From NCBI GenBank assembly GCA_007449985.2, contig VIIQ02000709.1, positions 296,379-360,378 on the forward strand: 64,000 nucleotides of DNA, in the 5' to 3' direction. This document shows positions 24,347 to 36,877 of the stretch, piece after piece. The notes under the pieces are model-generated. The model made no database searches and was not told the DNA's origin. It saw only the letters and a list, made by a program, of their open reading frames with translations. The position numbers were made by a program, and so were the translations under genes. The first letter of the stretch is position 1; each line of letters opens with the position of its first letter. This DNA comes from Desmodesmus armatus (lineage: Eukaryota; Chlorophyta; Chlorophyceae; Sphaeropleales; Scenedesmaceae).

Positions 24347-27300
24347 ATGGATGCTTCCGCAGCCCACAGCGATGCAGAACTATGCAAAGCGTTCTCAATG
24401 GACCTCCCAATGGCACCACCGCCCATAAGGGTCACAGCAGCCCAGTTCAAGGAGCAAGGGCATGGTGGCCCCAACCACCTTCCCTCAACCACCAGCAGCA
24501 GCTGCTGGACTCCTGAGATGAGTCAGCCTTTGCTGGAGTGCCCACCTACCCCACACTCCCGTGGCAGTAGCAGAGGAAGCTTCTGCAGCGATAACAGCAC
24601 AGACCTGTGGATATCAGCAGTTGTGCCAGGCCACCCTGTGGACAGCCCCCTTGCTGATAGCATGCACAGCACATGGAAACAGCCAAGCTGTGGCCGTGCT
24701 GACAGCCTCAGCAGCCCTCCCAGTAACTGGGGCACAGCCAAGCAGGAGCAGCCAGCTGCAGTTGCAGCATACATGAAGGCACCAACTGCTTGGGATGCAG
24801 CTGACAGTGGCTTTGAGACAGCACCCTTGGAGAGCAGCAGTGAAGCACAACAGCAGGCTGGAGTTGCTGCAGGGCCTGCTGTGGAACCAGTACAAACACC
24901 TATGCAGGTAAGCCTGAAATCCTAGGTGTTGGTCGTGGTTGATGGCCACATGTGTGCATGCGACTGACTGGACTTATCTTACACCACTGCCCCACCCATG
25001 TTTGTTGCCAGTGTCGCCTGGCTATGTGTGTCAAGTAGCACCGTCTGCACTGCCTCAGCAGCACTGGCTGATACCACTGCTGACTTTGTTGGCGATGACA
25101 TGCTGCACACCCAAAAGGAACAAACATGTGTCTGACCAACCCAATGCCTGCTGTTGTATTGCAGGACCTGAGCACCCTCCTAGCAGGCTGCCCACCCTCC
25201 CTGCACATCGCCTTCAGCTCAACAGCAGCAGCCCTGGCAGAGCAGCACCAGCAGCAGCACCACCACCTGCAGCAGCAACTGGTGCTTGCCCAACAGGGCT
25301 ACACAGCCCTAGAGCAGCCTCACTTGGAGCAGCTCTTGCTGCAGCAGCAACAAGGCCACCGCTACAACCTAGTGCCCATTGCTGCTCTGCCAATGCTGCT
25401 GGCAACAGCAGTGCCCCACTGGTCGGGTGCTGATGTGGGGTATGCAGCACTGCAGATCCGCTGCCACTTGAATGTCCTTTGTGAGTTCAGCTTGGACACA
25501 CCAAAGGCTCCAGCAGCACTTGCACAGGCGAAAGGTAGTAGCAGCAGCAGCAGTCCCAGAAGCCCCAGCAGCTGGCCTCAGCACCAGGAAGTAACAGGCC
25601 ATGCAATACAGGCAGCAATACCGGCACAGCCCTGTGACCTGATGTATGCTGAGCTTGCATCCACCATCCTTGCAGCAGCAGCAACAGAGGCGGCGGTAGG
25701 CCAGCAGCAGCTGCCAGCAGCAGTGCAGGGCCTGCTGGTCGACTTTACTGCAGAGCTCAGCAGCAATGCTGCACTGCTGGGGAAGCTACATGAGGTGTTT
25801 GGACAGGAAGCGGCAGCAGCAGCAGCAGCACAGCCAGTGCCCAGCTTGCAGGGGCTTCAGAAGCACAGCAGTGCTGGTGCACAGGGTGTGGTAGCCATGC
25901 AGACCGCAGCAGCAGCAGCAGCAGCGGAGGCTCAGGTGCCAGTTGTGAAGGCTGTGAAGCTGCTGTGCAAGCTGCTGGTGGGGCCTACTAGCTTGAGTGA
26001 CATCCGCCTCCTGGCCTGGCTGACCTGCTTGGTCCGCCAGCAGCACCTGGCCAACCAGCAGCTCGGCTTGCAGGCCGCAGCACGCACAGCACTGTCACCA
26101 GCAGCAGCAGCAGCAGCACCTGGAGAATCAGCATCTGCCCTCATCTCCTGTGCGGAGCTGCTGCATGTGCTGAGTCAGCTTATGGAGCAACTCACAGGCG
26201 GCCACGAAGATCAACCCCCTCCCCCACCATCATACGAAGCATCAGCTTTCTACCCAGCCTCTGACCCCTCTTCACCTACCGGTTACTCACCGCACACATG
26301 GCAATTCGGGCACCACAGCACCACAGGGGACCACAGCAGTTCTGCCCTGCCGCTGCAGGTGGGACAGCAGGGCTGGCCAGGTGATGATTCACAGTGGGAG
26401 TTAGGGAGACGCAGGGCTAGGCAGCAGTACAGCAGCTCCTCAGGATCAGCTGTTCCCTCAGAAGGCAGTACATTCAGCTGCCCCGACAGCCCCAGTGGCT
26501 GGGTGCCTTTGCAAGGCAGCAATGCAGTCAACATCAATGGGACCTCCGCTGCTGGTGCTGCTGCTTTCGGCGGCAGCATGAGCCAGAACAGCAGTAGTTT
26601 GCCAACAGCAGCACCAGTGAGTGAAGAGGTTCAGCAGGATCTGACAGCGTGGTGGGGTGTTGGTGACATCAACGCTGGCAGAGCCGCCCACAGGCCGATA
26701 TCAGCAACCAGCAGCTTTGGAGCAGACGTTTGGAGCATTGTGGCCGCTGCGGCAGCGGGTGACACTTCGCTCATTCCACAGCAGGCAGGGCTTGTTCCAC
26801 CGCAGCTGCAAGACCTGGTTTCAGGCCAGCCAACCTTCGGTCCACCAAGGGTGCTGAGGCACCAGAACACTTGGCCTGGCAGGACGGGCCACAGCAGCCG
26901 CAGCCGCAGTGGCAGCGATGGAGGCCGCAGTGGCAGCAGTGACGGCGGCTCAGGCGGCAGCAGTGCCAGCAGCAAGACCTCCGCCAGGTCTAGCAGCAGC
27001 CATAAGAGCAGCAGGCTTTCCCGCATGAGCCTGCCTGGGATGGCACAAGGCGGTACACTAAGCCCGTCTGACATCCATATGTCTGCAGTCAGCTCAAGTC
27101 CGGTCACCATGTACCACAATGCCGTGTGGGAGGAGTCAGCCAACAGCACCTGCACAGGACACGCAACAGCAGCAGCAGCAACCCCAGCGGTGTTGATTCC
27201 TGCAGTGCGGCCAGTGAGGCTGCATGGCAGCAGCCGGAAAAGCATGCAGCAGCTCCAGCAAGAGCAAGAGCAGCGGCAGCAGAAGGAGGAGCGAGATCTG

Positions 27301-27591
27301 CTGCTGGCTCAGCAGCATGCATGGCAGGCTGAGATGCTGCTTGTGCATCAGCCATGGGAGGGTGCAGTGAGCCCCATTGCCGCCTGCAGGAACTGGGGGC
27401 CCTTTGCTGCTGCAGAGAGTGGCCACGGTCAGGATAGGAAGCCCTTCGGGAGCTTTGTCGTTGAAGGCAGCGGCGGAGGCAGGTCTCAAGTGAAGGAGGT
27501 ACAGATCCTGAGGATAAGCAGTGGCAGCTACAGGAGCTACACAGCATTTGAAGACGAGGAGGAGGATGTCAGGGAAAGGAGCGGGTGCTAA
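24347..27591 (+). CDS. Unknown Ser/Gln/Ala-rich protein
   Basis: I do not recognise this protein. Two exons, 24347-24907 and 25165-27591, join in phase through a GTAAGC donor and a TTGCAG acceptor, giving 995 aa. The start is the first ATG in the frame; an upstream exon cannot be excluded. Residues 1-187 are Ser/Pro-rich and hydrophilic. Residues ~190-460 are the most folded-looking part, with Leu-rich helical stretches (for example LLCKLLVGPTSLSDIRLLAW) broken by Gln and Ala runs. The C-terminal half is low complexity, with a Ser/Gly/Arg segment (about nt 26890-27020) and an acidic end (FEDEEEDV). No signal peptide or transmembrane segment is evident. It may be a lineage-specific regulatory protein; no function is claimed. 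Confidence 0.7.
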
Positions 27592-27904
27592 CAGGCTTTG
27601 CAACAGGGCCTGAAACAGCACCTGGAAACGGTTCTCAGGGAGACTCAACCTGTCTTTTGGCCTCCCTGTACGGCTGAGCTGTATGACTGACTGAAGCCCA
27701 CAGCCTGGGTTGCTAGGGCATGCACCAAGGCATGCAGCTGGTTGTCACACACCATTTGCCAGTCAACTTGACTTGCCGGTGGCTGGCTAGCTGTTTGTTA
27801 CAGGCTGCTGCAGTGCAGTGGCTGCGTTGTGTCCCTGCAGTTGCAGGCAGCAACGGTATTTGGTGTAAAGTTTGTTGCTGTGAGCACAGCGCTGCACTGT
27901 GCCA

Positions 27905-27947
27905 CATATTGCATGATGCAATATGGCAGGGGTACCGGGTACCCCTG
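27905..27947. repeat. Two adjacent 21-nt odd palindromes
   Basis: 27905-27925 has perfect 10-bp arms (CATATTGCAT) around a single central G. 27927-27947 has perfect 10-bp arms (CAGGGGTACC), also around a central G. One G separates the two. They lie ~40 nt past the candidate poly(A) signal of the upstream gene. Confidence 0.9.
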
Positions 27948-29492
27948 AGGGGTCCAGCATTGGCTGTCAAGGCAGCAGAGCAGGGGGTACTCATGATCAT
28001 CTGAGAGCAGGCAGCACATGAGATGCTGGGGCCCAGGCTTTGATCGCTAGGTACTAACTGATGCTGAAGGTGCCCCTTGTGCTTTTGACCGCTAATGTTC
28101 AGTTGTACCCTTTGACAAGGAACTGTGCTGACTGTGCACATGTTGACCACTATGGGACCTTTCTCCAGCTGTCAGTTGTTGAACTGCAAGTCCACCTTGA
28201 TCTGTAACGGACTGCGGGGGGCCAGCCCTGCTGACTACTGTGTGGTTTTCTTGCATGCGCTACCAGGACAGCTTATCATGCACTGCCGTGGCACGGCAGT
28301 TGATCGACTGGTCTGGATAATCTCTGGGGGACAAGTGACAGTTACATGAGTGATGGCACTTGCAAGATGGCTGACTGCCTCTGCCGCAGAGGCTGTGACA
28401 GCCGATGCGCTTATGTATGGCAGCTGAGGTTGACTGTCAGCAGTGGCAACTGACATGTGTACATCAGCCACATCGTATGGGGTCAGCTGAGGTCCCACTG
28501 CACTGCCAGCAAAGTACCCCAGTGGGGTATGGCACATGCAGAACTTGCGCCGTAGATATTTGTAATCAATCGTGTGTTTGGTGTCGCGTAAGTCATGCAG
28601 GACCAATGCTGCGTACTGTAGTGCTGTTTCTGCAACAGGTGTAACATGGTTGTGTCTGCAGCCTGAACATGGTGTGTTGACTGCCACAACTCACGAACAG
28701 GCAAAAAAAAACTCCTGGTATCGTCATGCATTACACTGCAATACACCTCTGCGATCTTATTACAACACACTGCAATACACCAGGACTGACTGAGCTGAGC
28801 CACCAAAGTGCTACTCTGCACTGGGGCCAAAGACACATCCGATTCAAAGTCTTGGCTGGATGCCAGATGATGCACAACCTCTGATCGACACAACCCTGTG
28901 GGATACAGTAAAAGGGGAACATGCTGAACTTGGCACCCTTGCCGCATATGCGACTGAGCAACTTGCTAGAGAAGACAACTCAACACCACTGCGCACGAAC
29001 GCAGCAGTCCTGTGTGGCTGTGGCCAGTGACAGAAACTTGCATGCACACAATTATGACACACCCATGCGAGTCACCCCTACACACATCGCCCCAACGCAC
29101 ACACACCTGTCAAATGCCCACCATCCTGAGTAAGCATCAGTGCTTTGCAGGGAGAAGGTGGTGCCAGGCATGGACTGCGCAAAGAACACAAGCAACCAAA
29201 GCACCCCAACAATGTACACAACGGACATACTGGCAGCGAACCAGAGGCACCCCCCCCTACACCACCACGGGGCGCAACGGACACCAAACCTTGCATCAGC
29301 ACCATGCATATGGTCCCACTCCCACGATACCCCAACGCTTGCACAAGCGAACATGTATACAACGGCTCACAACTCACACGGTGCTCTTGCTCACAGCAAC
29401 AAGGCATGCAGCACCTGCAAGCCCATGCCAACTAAAATACATTGCCCAGGCCTGTCAACAGCATGCCGGTCAGCATCTGCATCCCAGCAATC

Positions 29493-29497
29493 TTACA
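29493..29497 (-). terminator. Candidate poly(A) signal (TGTAA) of the FtsZ-like gene
   Basis: On the minus strand TGTAA occurs about 50 nt past the stop codon of the FtsZ-like gene. This matches the usual green-algal poly(A) signal and implies a short 3' UTR. Confidence 0.5.
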
Positions 29498-29545
29498 CCA
29501 TCAGGTGTCGAGCCTCTTCACACACGCTGCTGAAGCTTCTCATGT

Positions 29546-32500
29546 CTAGCTGTTATCCTGAGCAGCAGGCGTGTCATCATGACCGGCATCTGCAACCTCA
29601 TCAGCACATTCAGCACCATCAGCTTCTGCAATATCTGCCACATGGTGTGTAGTGCTGCCAGCACCCATCCTGCCACCAGCCTCACCCCATGATGGGGACG
29701 CTTGGGCCGGGTGCATGACGAGCATCGTAACTGCTGCTGTGTCGGGGGATAGGTACTGCCTCGCTGGTACTGCGCGCACCAGGATGGTGGCGGCAGAGCT
29801 ACACTGGCTGCTGATGACCTCCTGCACCTCCGACAACTGCAAAGCACAACACAACACAGCACAGCACAGCATGACACATGCCACCTAGTATGCTTGCCGA
29901 CAATGAGCGTTTTTTTTGGAGCGCTTTGGACCCTTCTGGGTTGAAAACCAAGTCACAGCCTATTGGCTGGTATGGGGCAGCAATCCCTGCTGGCCTTAAA
30001 GCTACTAGTCGACACAGCATACGTATGGCGCGGGTCATATCCACATGCGGCTCACAGCATCACATAGACCTGCAAATCTGGCCCCTTGCATCAGCGCAGC
30101 CCAATCAGAAATCTCCAAGTCAGGCTACACGGTATCGTACCTCCTGCTCCGGCAAATCATCTGCTCCGCTCACAAAGCACAGCACTCCTGAGGCGTGCTG
30201 CAGGTGCGGCTGGCACTGCTGTGTGCTGAGAGCAGCAAACGTGGCACGTGTAAGCCTGGCGCGGGGGGGGGGGGGGGGGGGGGCAGGGGGACAGCGTGTG
30301 CAGAGGCAGTGGGAAAACTTACACCGAGGCAGTGACTTGAAACAAGGGGCCACAGCAGGTGCAAGAAGAGTGATGCTGGTGCCTTGCAGGTGCTCGAAAC
30401 AACGAACTTGCTGCAGAAGATGGACAGATGGAGGCTCAACTGGCTTGCAGCTGTGGAGAAACCAGTCTGGTGCAGCACGAAGCTGCCATGGAGAAACTGG
30501 GTCACTGGCTGCAGCCGCGGTCAGCAAGCCTGCAAAGCTGCTCGTCAGTGGGAAACGACCGTGCGGCTGCAGCAAGTGCAGATCGATCCCCAGACGATGC
30601 TCACCGGCCTGGTCCATGAGCCAAGGCAAAGCCCAGCGCGCTGCTGCTGCCACCAGCCACAGCCTCCTGCAGCTCCTGCAGGGCCACAGGCTCATAGCCC
30701 TGGTGTAAACAGCAGCAGCAGCACAGCGCAGCAAAACGCGTCGATTCAGCACACCACACCACACCACACCACACCCGCGAGTGTGTGGTTTTGAGATGAA
30801 ATGTTGCGCATGTACGGCCGTGTTTTGGGCGCCAGCAGTACCTGCTGACCCAACATCAGCCCGGTTTGAAATCAACCTGGCTCCCACACTGCCTGCACTG
30901 CTGGATGCTACCTTGAAGGGCCAAAAACGCCTGCCCAAGGAAACCTCTGGCATGGGTCGCCAGCTTGTCTCTTGCAGCCAACAACTGATTCAAGCGCTGT
31001 CAAGTCTGTGGCGGCAATGGTACATGCCTGCACTGCTGTTCTATGCTGCGCTAACCTGTGCTGTGCTTTGGGGTGTGAGGTACGGGTGTGTAGTATGTGA
31101 CTTACAGTGAGGAGGTCTGCCATGCCTTGAACCAGGCACGTGAGAGGCAGCTGCTCTGTGCTGGACCATGAGCCATTTGATGGCGTGCTGCGGGTGCTGA
31201 CTCCCACCGCAGTGTCTGACGCCGCCTGAAGCCTCTGCAGCACCTGCACACAGCCACAGCAAGCCGTTACACAATACTCAGCTGAGTCAACACTTCTTGA
31301 CTGTTGTGCAACTTGCTGGCTGTGCCACCACAAAGCATAGCGCCGCGCATAGCAAGTGTTTGGCTTGAGCTGGGACAGCAACCAGCAAGGGACCCAGCAG
31401 GCAATCAGGGATAGTCTGAACCCTCTAGTGTACAAGAATCCCTAAAGAACGCGGGAAGTCCAGACAGCCCCAACGCACCATGTACAACAGAAGAGTCATT
31501 TTGGAAAGTTTGACGACAAGTAAAAAAACCTAGCAGGCCCACCTGCTCCGCTTGGTGCTGATGATGCTCAGGCAGCATAGCCATGGCAATAGTGAGGGCG
31601 CCCTGCTGCCTGGCAAGCTCTGCAACCACAGGAGCAGCACCACTGCCTGTGCCTCCAGCTACCCCAGCCTGCAGCAGATATACGAGATACAGCAGCATGC
31701 AGAGCAGCATTTTGAGCAAATTCAAGCCAATGTGTGCTCTTTGCGGTAGGTGACACTGCCAATGCTCAGACAAAGGCCGAATAAGCTTGGCCTGCTGCTC
31801 TCCAGTGCAGACTGTGGTGAAGCTTGCAGGGTTGGAGCCCCCCGCTGCATGCATGAAAGGGGTGAACACGTCCCTACAAACCATTTGTGCTGAGTGTTGC
31901 TGTTAAGGGCTTACCAGCACCAACACCAAATCAGCGCCCTCCAGGGCTTCCCTGATGTCTGTGCTGCTCTCCAGCGCAGCATCCTGCAGGATGGCAGCCA
32001 CCAAAGCACACACAACCCCACTCAGGTCAGCACAGCTCAGCTCGGGTCAGCACAGCAGCAACACTGCCTGAGTGCAGCACACGATTGGAGCGGAGGGTTG
32101 CAGAAAGACACGTTCACCACACATCCCCGGCATTGCCTGACAAGCGCCATGACGGGACTACCTGCCAGTGGCACAAGTGCTTCATGATAACCGCAGGACT
32201 GCAACTGCTTGAGCAGCATGTTGGTGCTCCAATGCAAGCATACTATGGCTCTAGCATTCCAAGTTGCACGACGTTTTCTGCTGCTGCTGCTAGCTGGTGT
32301 CGGCCTGTTGGCGCAGCTTGTGAATGTCCCCACCTGCCCCAGCCTTGCATCCCCTTGTGTGCCTGCCCATTTCGTCGTCCTTCCACCTATGAGCAGCTTG
32401 TCATGGTCTGGCAGCCATGTGTTGGACAGCTCCTGAGAAACCACCACCACCAACACCACCAGTCAGCAGCAGCAGTGCACCCAAACACTCCGCCATTGAC

Positions 32501-33207
32501 CATGCTCACACTGTCACTCAGCACATGAAAACAACCACCTCGGAACACCTGTCAAATATCACACTGCACAAACTATATGGCTAGCTGCTGCAGCCCTCAG
32601 CTGAGCTATCTGAGATTCCAGGTGAGCTATCTGAGGTCACAAGGAGCATGTGCATGCACACAGCAACCAGCAGCACCCAGCAGGTGCAGATGCTGCTGCT
32701 GCTGTGGCATGCTGTGATGTGCCTGCCAGGCAGGCAATTTGGCACTTGCCTGCACGTCAGTGTTGACGATGATCATATGCAGACGGCTAAGATCCTCATT
32801 GTCCCACAGCTCCCCCACCACACTGGAGGCACTGCCTCCAACACCAACAACCTGCGGCAGGGTTGTCCAGGGTGCACATGCTCTGTCAACACATGTGTGG
32901 GTCGTTTGCTGCTGCCTGCTGCTTGTTGACTGACTGTAAAGGAGACATACATGCGGAAACATGTGTGGGGCTATTGCGCAAGGGCATGCATGCCGTGCCG
33001 CAACGCAAATGTGTTGGCCACCTCCCCCCCCTCGCTGAAAGGACAGCACTTGATGCTGGGTCAGGCATGGAGGCATACCTTGATGTTTGGTGCATCATTG
33101 TGAGCTTTCAGAGCCCAAAGCTGTCTCCAGCTTCTGCTGCATCGTCCAGCTCCTGCTGATGTGCCACCTGACCGACCTCTGGTCCAGGGTTTGCTGCATG
33201 GGAGCAT
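29546..33207 (-). CDS. Divergent FtsZ-like protein, probably plastid-targeted
   Basis: FtsZ family (tubulin-like polymerising GTPases that build the chloroplast division ring). Nine phase-consistent exons: 33079-33207, 32750-32851, 32334-32432, 31915-31983, 31543-31668, 31106-31243, 30605-30699, 30141-30255, 29546-29836; 387 aa. Residues 1-43 are Arg/Ser-rich with few acids, like a transit peptide. The core follows FtsZ strand by strand: NIKVVGVGG (T1), IIVNTDVQEL (T3), IREALEGADLVLVLAG, GGTGSGAAPVVAELARQQGA (T4), VQGMADLL, GSSSALGFALAHGPGR, ASGVLCFVSGADDL, then SEVQEVI. Departures: T1 lacks the Gly/Asn pattern, T4 reads AGGTGSG, and T7 (normally NxDxxD) reads PVALQELQ, so the catalytic Asp is missing. 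The conserved C-terminal tail peptide is absent. Intron 2 has a GC donor. It could be an ARC3-like regulator without MORN repeats. FtsZ-family identity is strong; function is inferred. Confidence 0.85.
30263..30283. repeat. 21-nt homopolymer G (C on the minus strand) beside a splice acceptor
   Basis: An uninterrupted run of 21 G on the plus strand. On the coding strand it is poly-C lying just upstream of the CAG acceptor at 30256-30258 of the FtsZ-like gene, so it forms the polypyrimidine tract. Homopolymers of this length are also prone to sequencing error. Confidence 0.9.
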
Positions 33208-33573
33208 TGCTTTGGTCCCGATGCCGCACTCAGCTGGTGAACCAAGCTTATAGCATTCTTCTACGGGAGAACTATCTTCAGGGGATGCAACAAATGGTCA
33301 AGATCGTCGTAGACAAACCTGATCAGGCATCATGACATGTCAGTGTGGCAGAGACGCAGGGATCGGGATGTGGAGCAACACAGCTAAGCCAAGCCTTTCA
33401 ATTCTGAACGTGATGTGCTGCCATGGATCTCTCGCGACAGTTATGACGACCGGTGTCAGTTGACCTCAACCTTGGATTGCATGGTGGGGTGTCGTAAACG
33501 TATAGAGATCAGTGCTGCAACCACTATTGAAGACCATTTGTGCATTCGTTCAAGCGGGCACATCCTGTCCAGG
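33208..33573 (-). promoter_or_regulatory. Short tandem intergenic region upstream of the FtsZ-like gene
   Basis: Only 366 bp separate the methyltransferase stop from the FtsZ-like start on the same strand, so the methyltransferase 3' UTR and FtsZ-like promoter must be compact or overlap. The FtsZ frame stays open for ~28 codons upstream of the chosen ATG, to a TGA, without another ATG. No other signal was recognised. Confidence 0.4.
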
Positions 33574-36500
33574 TCACAAGCGCTTCACCACTCGGTGCAG
33601 CACATACCGCTCCCTTCCCTCACCCTGCTGCAACGCATGCACCTCCTGAAACACAGCACCATAACTACCACCACTTCTAATCTCAACACCACCATCAGCG
33701 CCATTGCTGCAGCCGGCAACACCACCAGCCTGGGCGCCTCCAGCACACTGGCTGCTGCTGCCGCCCCAGCAGCCCCTTGCCCACACAGCAGGGTCCTTAG
33801 GCAGTTCCTGCACCTCCAGCCCTGCTGCCTGACACAGATCAAGGAACAGCTGCAGCGTGCTGCCCTGCCTCTTGGTGGTTGATATGTACGCCACAGGGGC
33901 TGCACTGACGGCAGCTTCAGGAGCTGTACTGGTGGCCACTGGCTGGATGTCTGACGGACCAGACGCTGCTGCTGCTGCTGCCTCTCTAGCCACTTCATGA
34001 GGCTGCTGCTGCTGCTGCTGCTGTCCTGCAGCAGCATGGTGCACCTCTTCATCGGCAGCCGCCTGACGCTGCGGTCTGCTGGGTGCTGCAGATGCACAGC
34101 TGCTGCTGCACTCCTGCTGCCGGGGCGTATGTGGCGGAGTTTGCTCCCCATCACCACCACCAGCACCACAACCACCACCAGCAGCAGCAGCAACAGCAGC
34201 AGCGGTAGGGCAGTCCAGCAATTGGGCGAGGAGGCGCACCAGGCTGGGCACTGCCTCTGGGTCATAGCAGATGTCGCTGCCCACCACCACATCTGCTGTG
34301 AGGCCTGGCACGTCCTCATGCCAGTCCAAGGGGCAGGCCAGCACCTGCAGGGCACACACAACACAGCAACGGAACAACAAGGTTTCAGGCAGGGCGCACT
34401 CATGCACAACAGCAGAACAACAGGTGTACAGGCAGAGCATGGCACTGCGTGGGTAGAGGGTCAGCGCCAACCTTGCAACAGTGATCTGAACTATGCATCT
34501 GGGCCAAGGGCCAAAGTAGGCGCAATGAAATGCCACAAAGACGACTGCACTTTCTGGATGTGAGTTTCGGTCAAAAGACATGTAAGGAACGTGTCCCATT
34601 GAGCAAGTCTCAGCTTTGGCGTACACTCAAGTAAGCAGACGCTCTCAGGCCGGCGCTGACAGGCGACTAGCAGGAGCCAGCGACAACTTCCGCCAGCGCC
34701 CCCACCCCCCTCATCACACAATACTGAGGCCCAGTACATCTCCTGCAGCACCACTGCATGATTTACTCTAGCTCCCTTGGCTTGACACGGGCATGATGCA
34801 GGTGCCCACCTGGTGTGCTGCTTGTTCCAGGTTGAAGCCCTGCCCTTTCTGCAAGAAGCCATCCGCCTCCTGCCAGCTCCCCAGCAGCATGCTGTCCCTG
34901 TGGCCATTCATGCTCAGGTTGCTGAGGCAGTTGACCAAGGTCTGCGGGTCACCGTCTGTCAGCAGCATTTTGCTGGCACCACTGCGGCAGAGGCAGGTGG
35001 CCACCAGGCCAGGGCCACAGCCGACCTCCAACACACGCTTGCCTGATGGCGGCAACAGCAATGGCAGCAGCAGCACAGGTATGTGTATGCCACTGTTCAG
35101 CCGTTCATGCCAGGATGCTAAGGTTGTGCTTGGGGGCAGTTTGGATGAAACAACAAACAGGTGCCGCCACTAATACACATTCAGCTCGGGCTGAGTACAC
35201 TAAACCGTATTAGTACCATGCCCAGACTTTTACAGCAGTATCCAGTCACATGAAAAGACCGGTCCTGCTGTTTCAACATTACCCAGTGCGCGCTCTGCCT
35301 CGGCCTGGCTCCTACGTACCTGCAAACAGGCTGCGGTTGTTGAGCACAAACTCTGCCAGCAGGAACCCTGCATCCCACATGTGGCAGCCGGTGCCGCCTT
35401 CAAACAGGTTGGCAGAGCTGTGCACTGTGATCAGTCCACTGCACCTGCTCGCTTGCAAAAAGCCAGGGTTGCTGCTGCTGTGCCCACAGCTGCGGCTGGA
35501 AGCCCCTTGCCGCTGCGCAAAACTGCTCGGTAGAAGCCAAGGATCATGATCAACACCTGCTGCCTCTGAAGCATTGCAGGAGCAACTGCTGCCAACAGTG
35601 TTGCGTGCATCTGCGGCTTGCTGGTCACTGTGCATGCCAGGTGCTGCTTGTGGACACGCCAGCGGGTTCACGTCTGCTGCTTGCTGCAACTGCGCGGCGG
35701 ACAGCAGCTGCTGAAGCGCCTGCTGCCGTTGCAGCAGGCGCTGCTGCAGCTGCACCGGTAACACCCAGCCTGAGCATTCTGCTGCCGTCTGCTGCTGATC
35801 GGCAGGCTTCAACACAGACATGATGTGCTGGTGGTGCTGCACTTGAAGCTGCTGTAGCTCGTGCCAGCTGGGGTTGCTGCTGTAGTAAAAGGTTCTGTAC
35901 CGCCAGGGTGACTCATCCTGCAAGGCAAACAGCAGCACTCAGCGCCAATGTATACGTACTTTGAATGGAGCATCAGCAGCATGCAAAGGGATATAGAGAC
36001 CACTGAGACTCAACTAGACATGCCGCCAACCACCATGCAGGGTGACTGATGCATCTGTAGTGCTGAGCATCTGGTGTAGTCTTGATGAAACCTGACTGCC
36101 TTGACAGCTACACCCACACATGCTCGATGGTGTTGCTGAGCAGTGGTGTGCACAAAGTGCACGTGCCAATGCTGGCAATAATGCTTTCGTACTTGCTGCG
36201 TAGCGCCTCCCAGTAGCAGGGCTGTGTTCAGCTCCAGCAGCGGCTCACTGAAGTCTTGCTGCGTCTCCTCTGCTGCTATGATCAGCTGCTTCACCAGCCG
36301 GGTGATGTAGTGTGTGCTAGGAGGGGCGGCCTGGGGACAACACACAACCAGCATTGATGTGCAGGGAAGGACGTGGCTGCAAAGTCGACAAGGGTTGATG
36401 CTATAACCACACTAGGGCTGAAGCAGTTGCGCACATTCCCATTTCCCAGCACCACAGGTATTGCTCAGCCAATACACGCCTGCTGCGCTACTGGTGCTCA

Positions 36501-36877
36501 CGCCAGCAGCATTAGGCACGCTGCTCAGGGGCAGTGACATGGAAATCCTCACGCTACAGGACCCCGCTTTGCTGAGACATTGGCGCCCACCTGACACACC
36601 AAGCTGCCAAGCACCTGCAGGACTGCTGTTTGGACAGTGGGACAGAATGCAGGCCGGTTGCCCTGCACCTCACACACAACCTGCAGCAGCACACAGGGTG
36701 TCCGATCAGCTCAACAGAACATACTCTGCCTCTACACTTTCAGCATGCCAGGGACAGTTGTGACGGAAGCCAATGCTGCTGATGCCGCACCATTTTGCCA
36801 AAATGCTGCTGCCACACCCAAGTATGCAGCCTCCAGGTCTCCTCAGCTGTAAGCTGACAACCCTGTACATTGTCCAT
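33574..36877 (-). CDS. EEF2KMT: FAM86/EEF2KMT-type protein-lysine methyltransferase
   Basis: S-adenosylmethionine-dependent methyltransferase of the seven-beta-strand METTL21/FAM86 group; animal and yeast members methylate a lysine of elongation factor 2 in the cytosol. Six exons join in phase: 36791-36877, 36591-36680, 36193-36330, 35320-35917, 34810-35042, 33574-34344; 638 aa. The FAM86 N-terminal region has YITRLVKQLI and DESPWRYRTFYY. Then FEGGTGCHMWDAGFLLAEFV precedes the SAM-binding motif I, RVLEVGCGPGLVATCL (~residue 305). LTDGD is the acidic strand-2 end, and VVVGSDICYDPEAV (~400) is the motif typical of these lysine methyltransferases. It is about twice the usual length owing to two low-complexity Gln/Ala insertions, one before motif I and one of ~100 residues near the C-terminus (34.0-34.25 kb). 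The first two exons rest on frame and phase alone. The exact substrate is inferred from family. Confidence 0.83.

Larger units (their letters stand above)
27592..29545. other. Convergent intergenic region
   Basis: About 1950 bp between the plus-strand unknown gene and the minus-strand FtsZ-like gene. TGTAA at 27864-27868 is a candidate poly(A) signal for the former. Paired palindromes follow at 27905-27947. Around 29235 a minus-strand reading has a short hydrophobic stretch, but nothing around it supports a gene. Otherwise no coding signal was seen. Confidence 0.45.

Noticed and set aside
29052..29300. Minus-strand hydrophobic segment (MSVVYIVGVLWLLVFFAQ) that could be a small membrane protein
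   Set aside because: No conserved continuation, splice partner or codon bias; likely chance.
29885..30060. Possible SINE relative in an FtsZ-like intron (poly-T then CTGCTGGCC)
   Set aside because: Similarity to the 39.3-kb SINE is too short and no duplication was found.
30300..30600. Minus-strand open frame between FtsZ-like exons as an additional exon
   Set aside because: Skipping it joins the FtsZ motifs in phase (CG then GCTTACACG); including it breaks alignment with the family.
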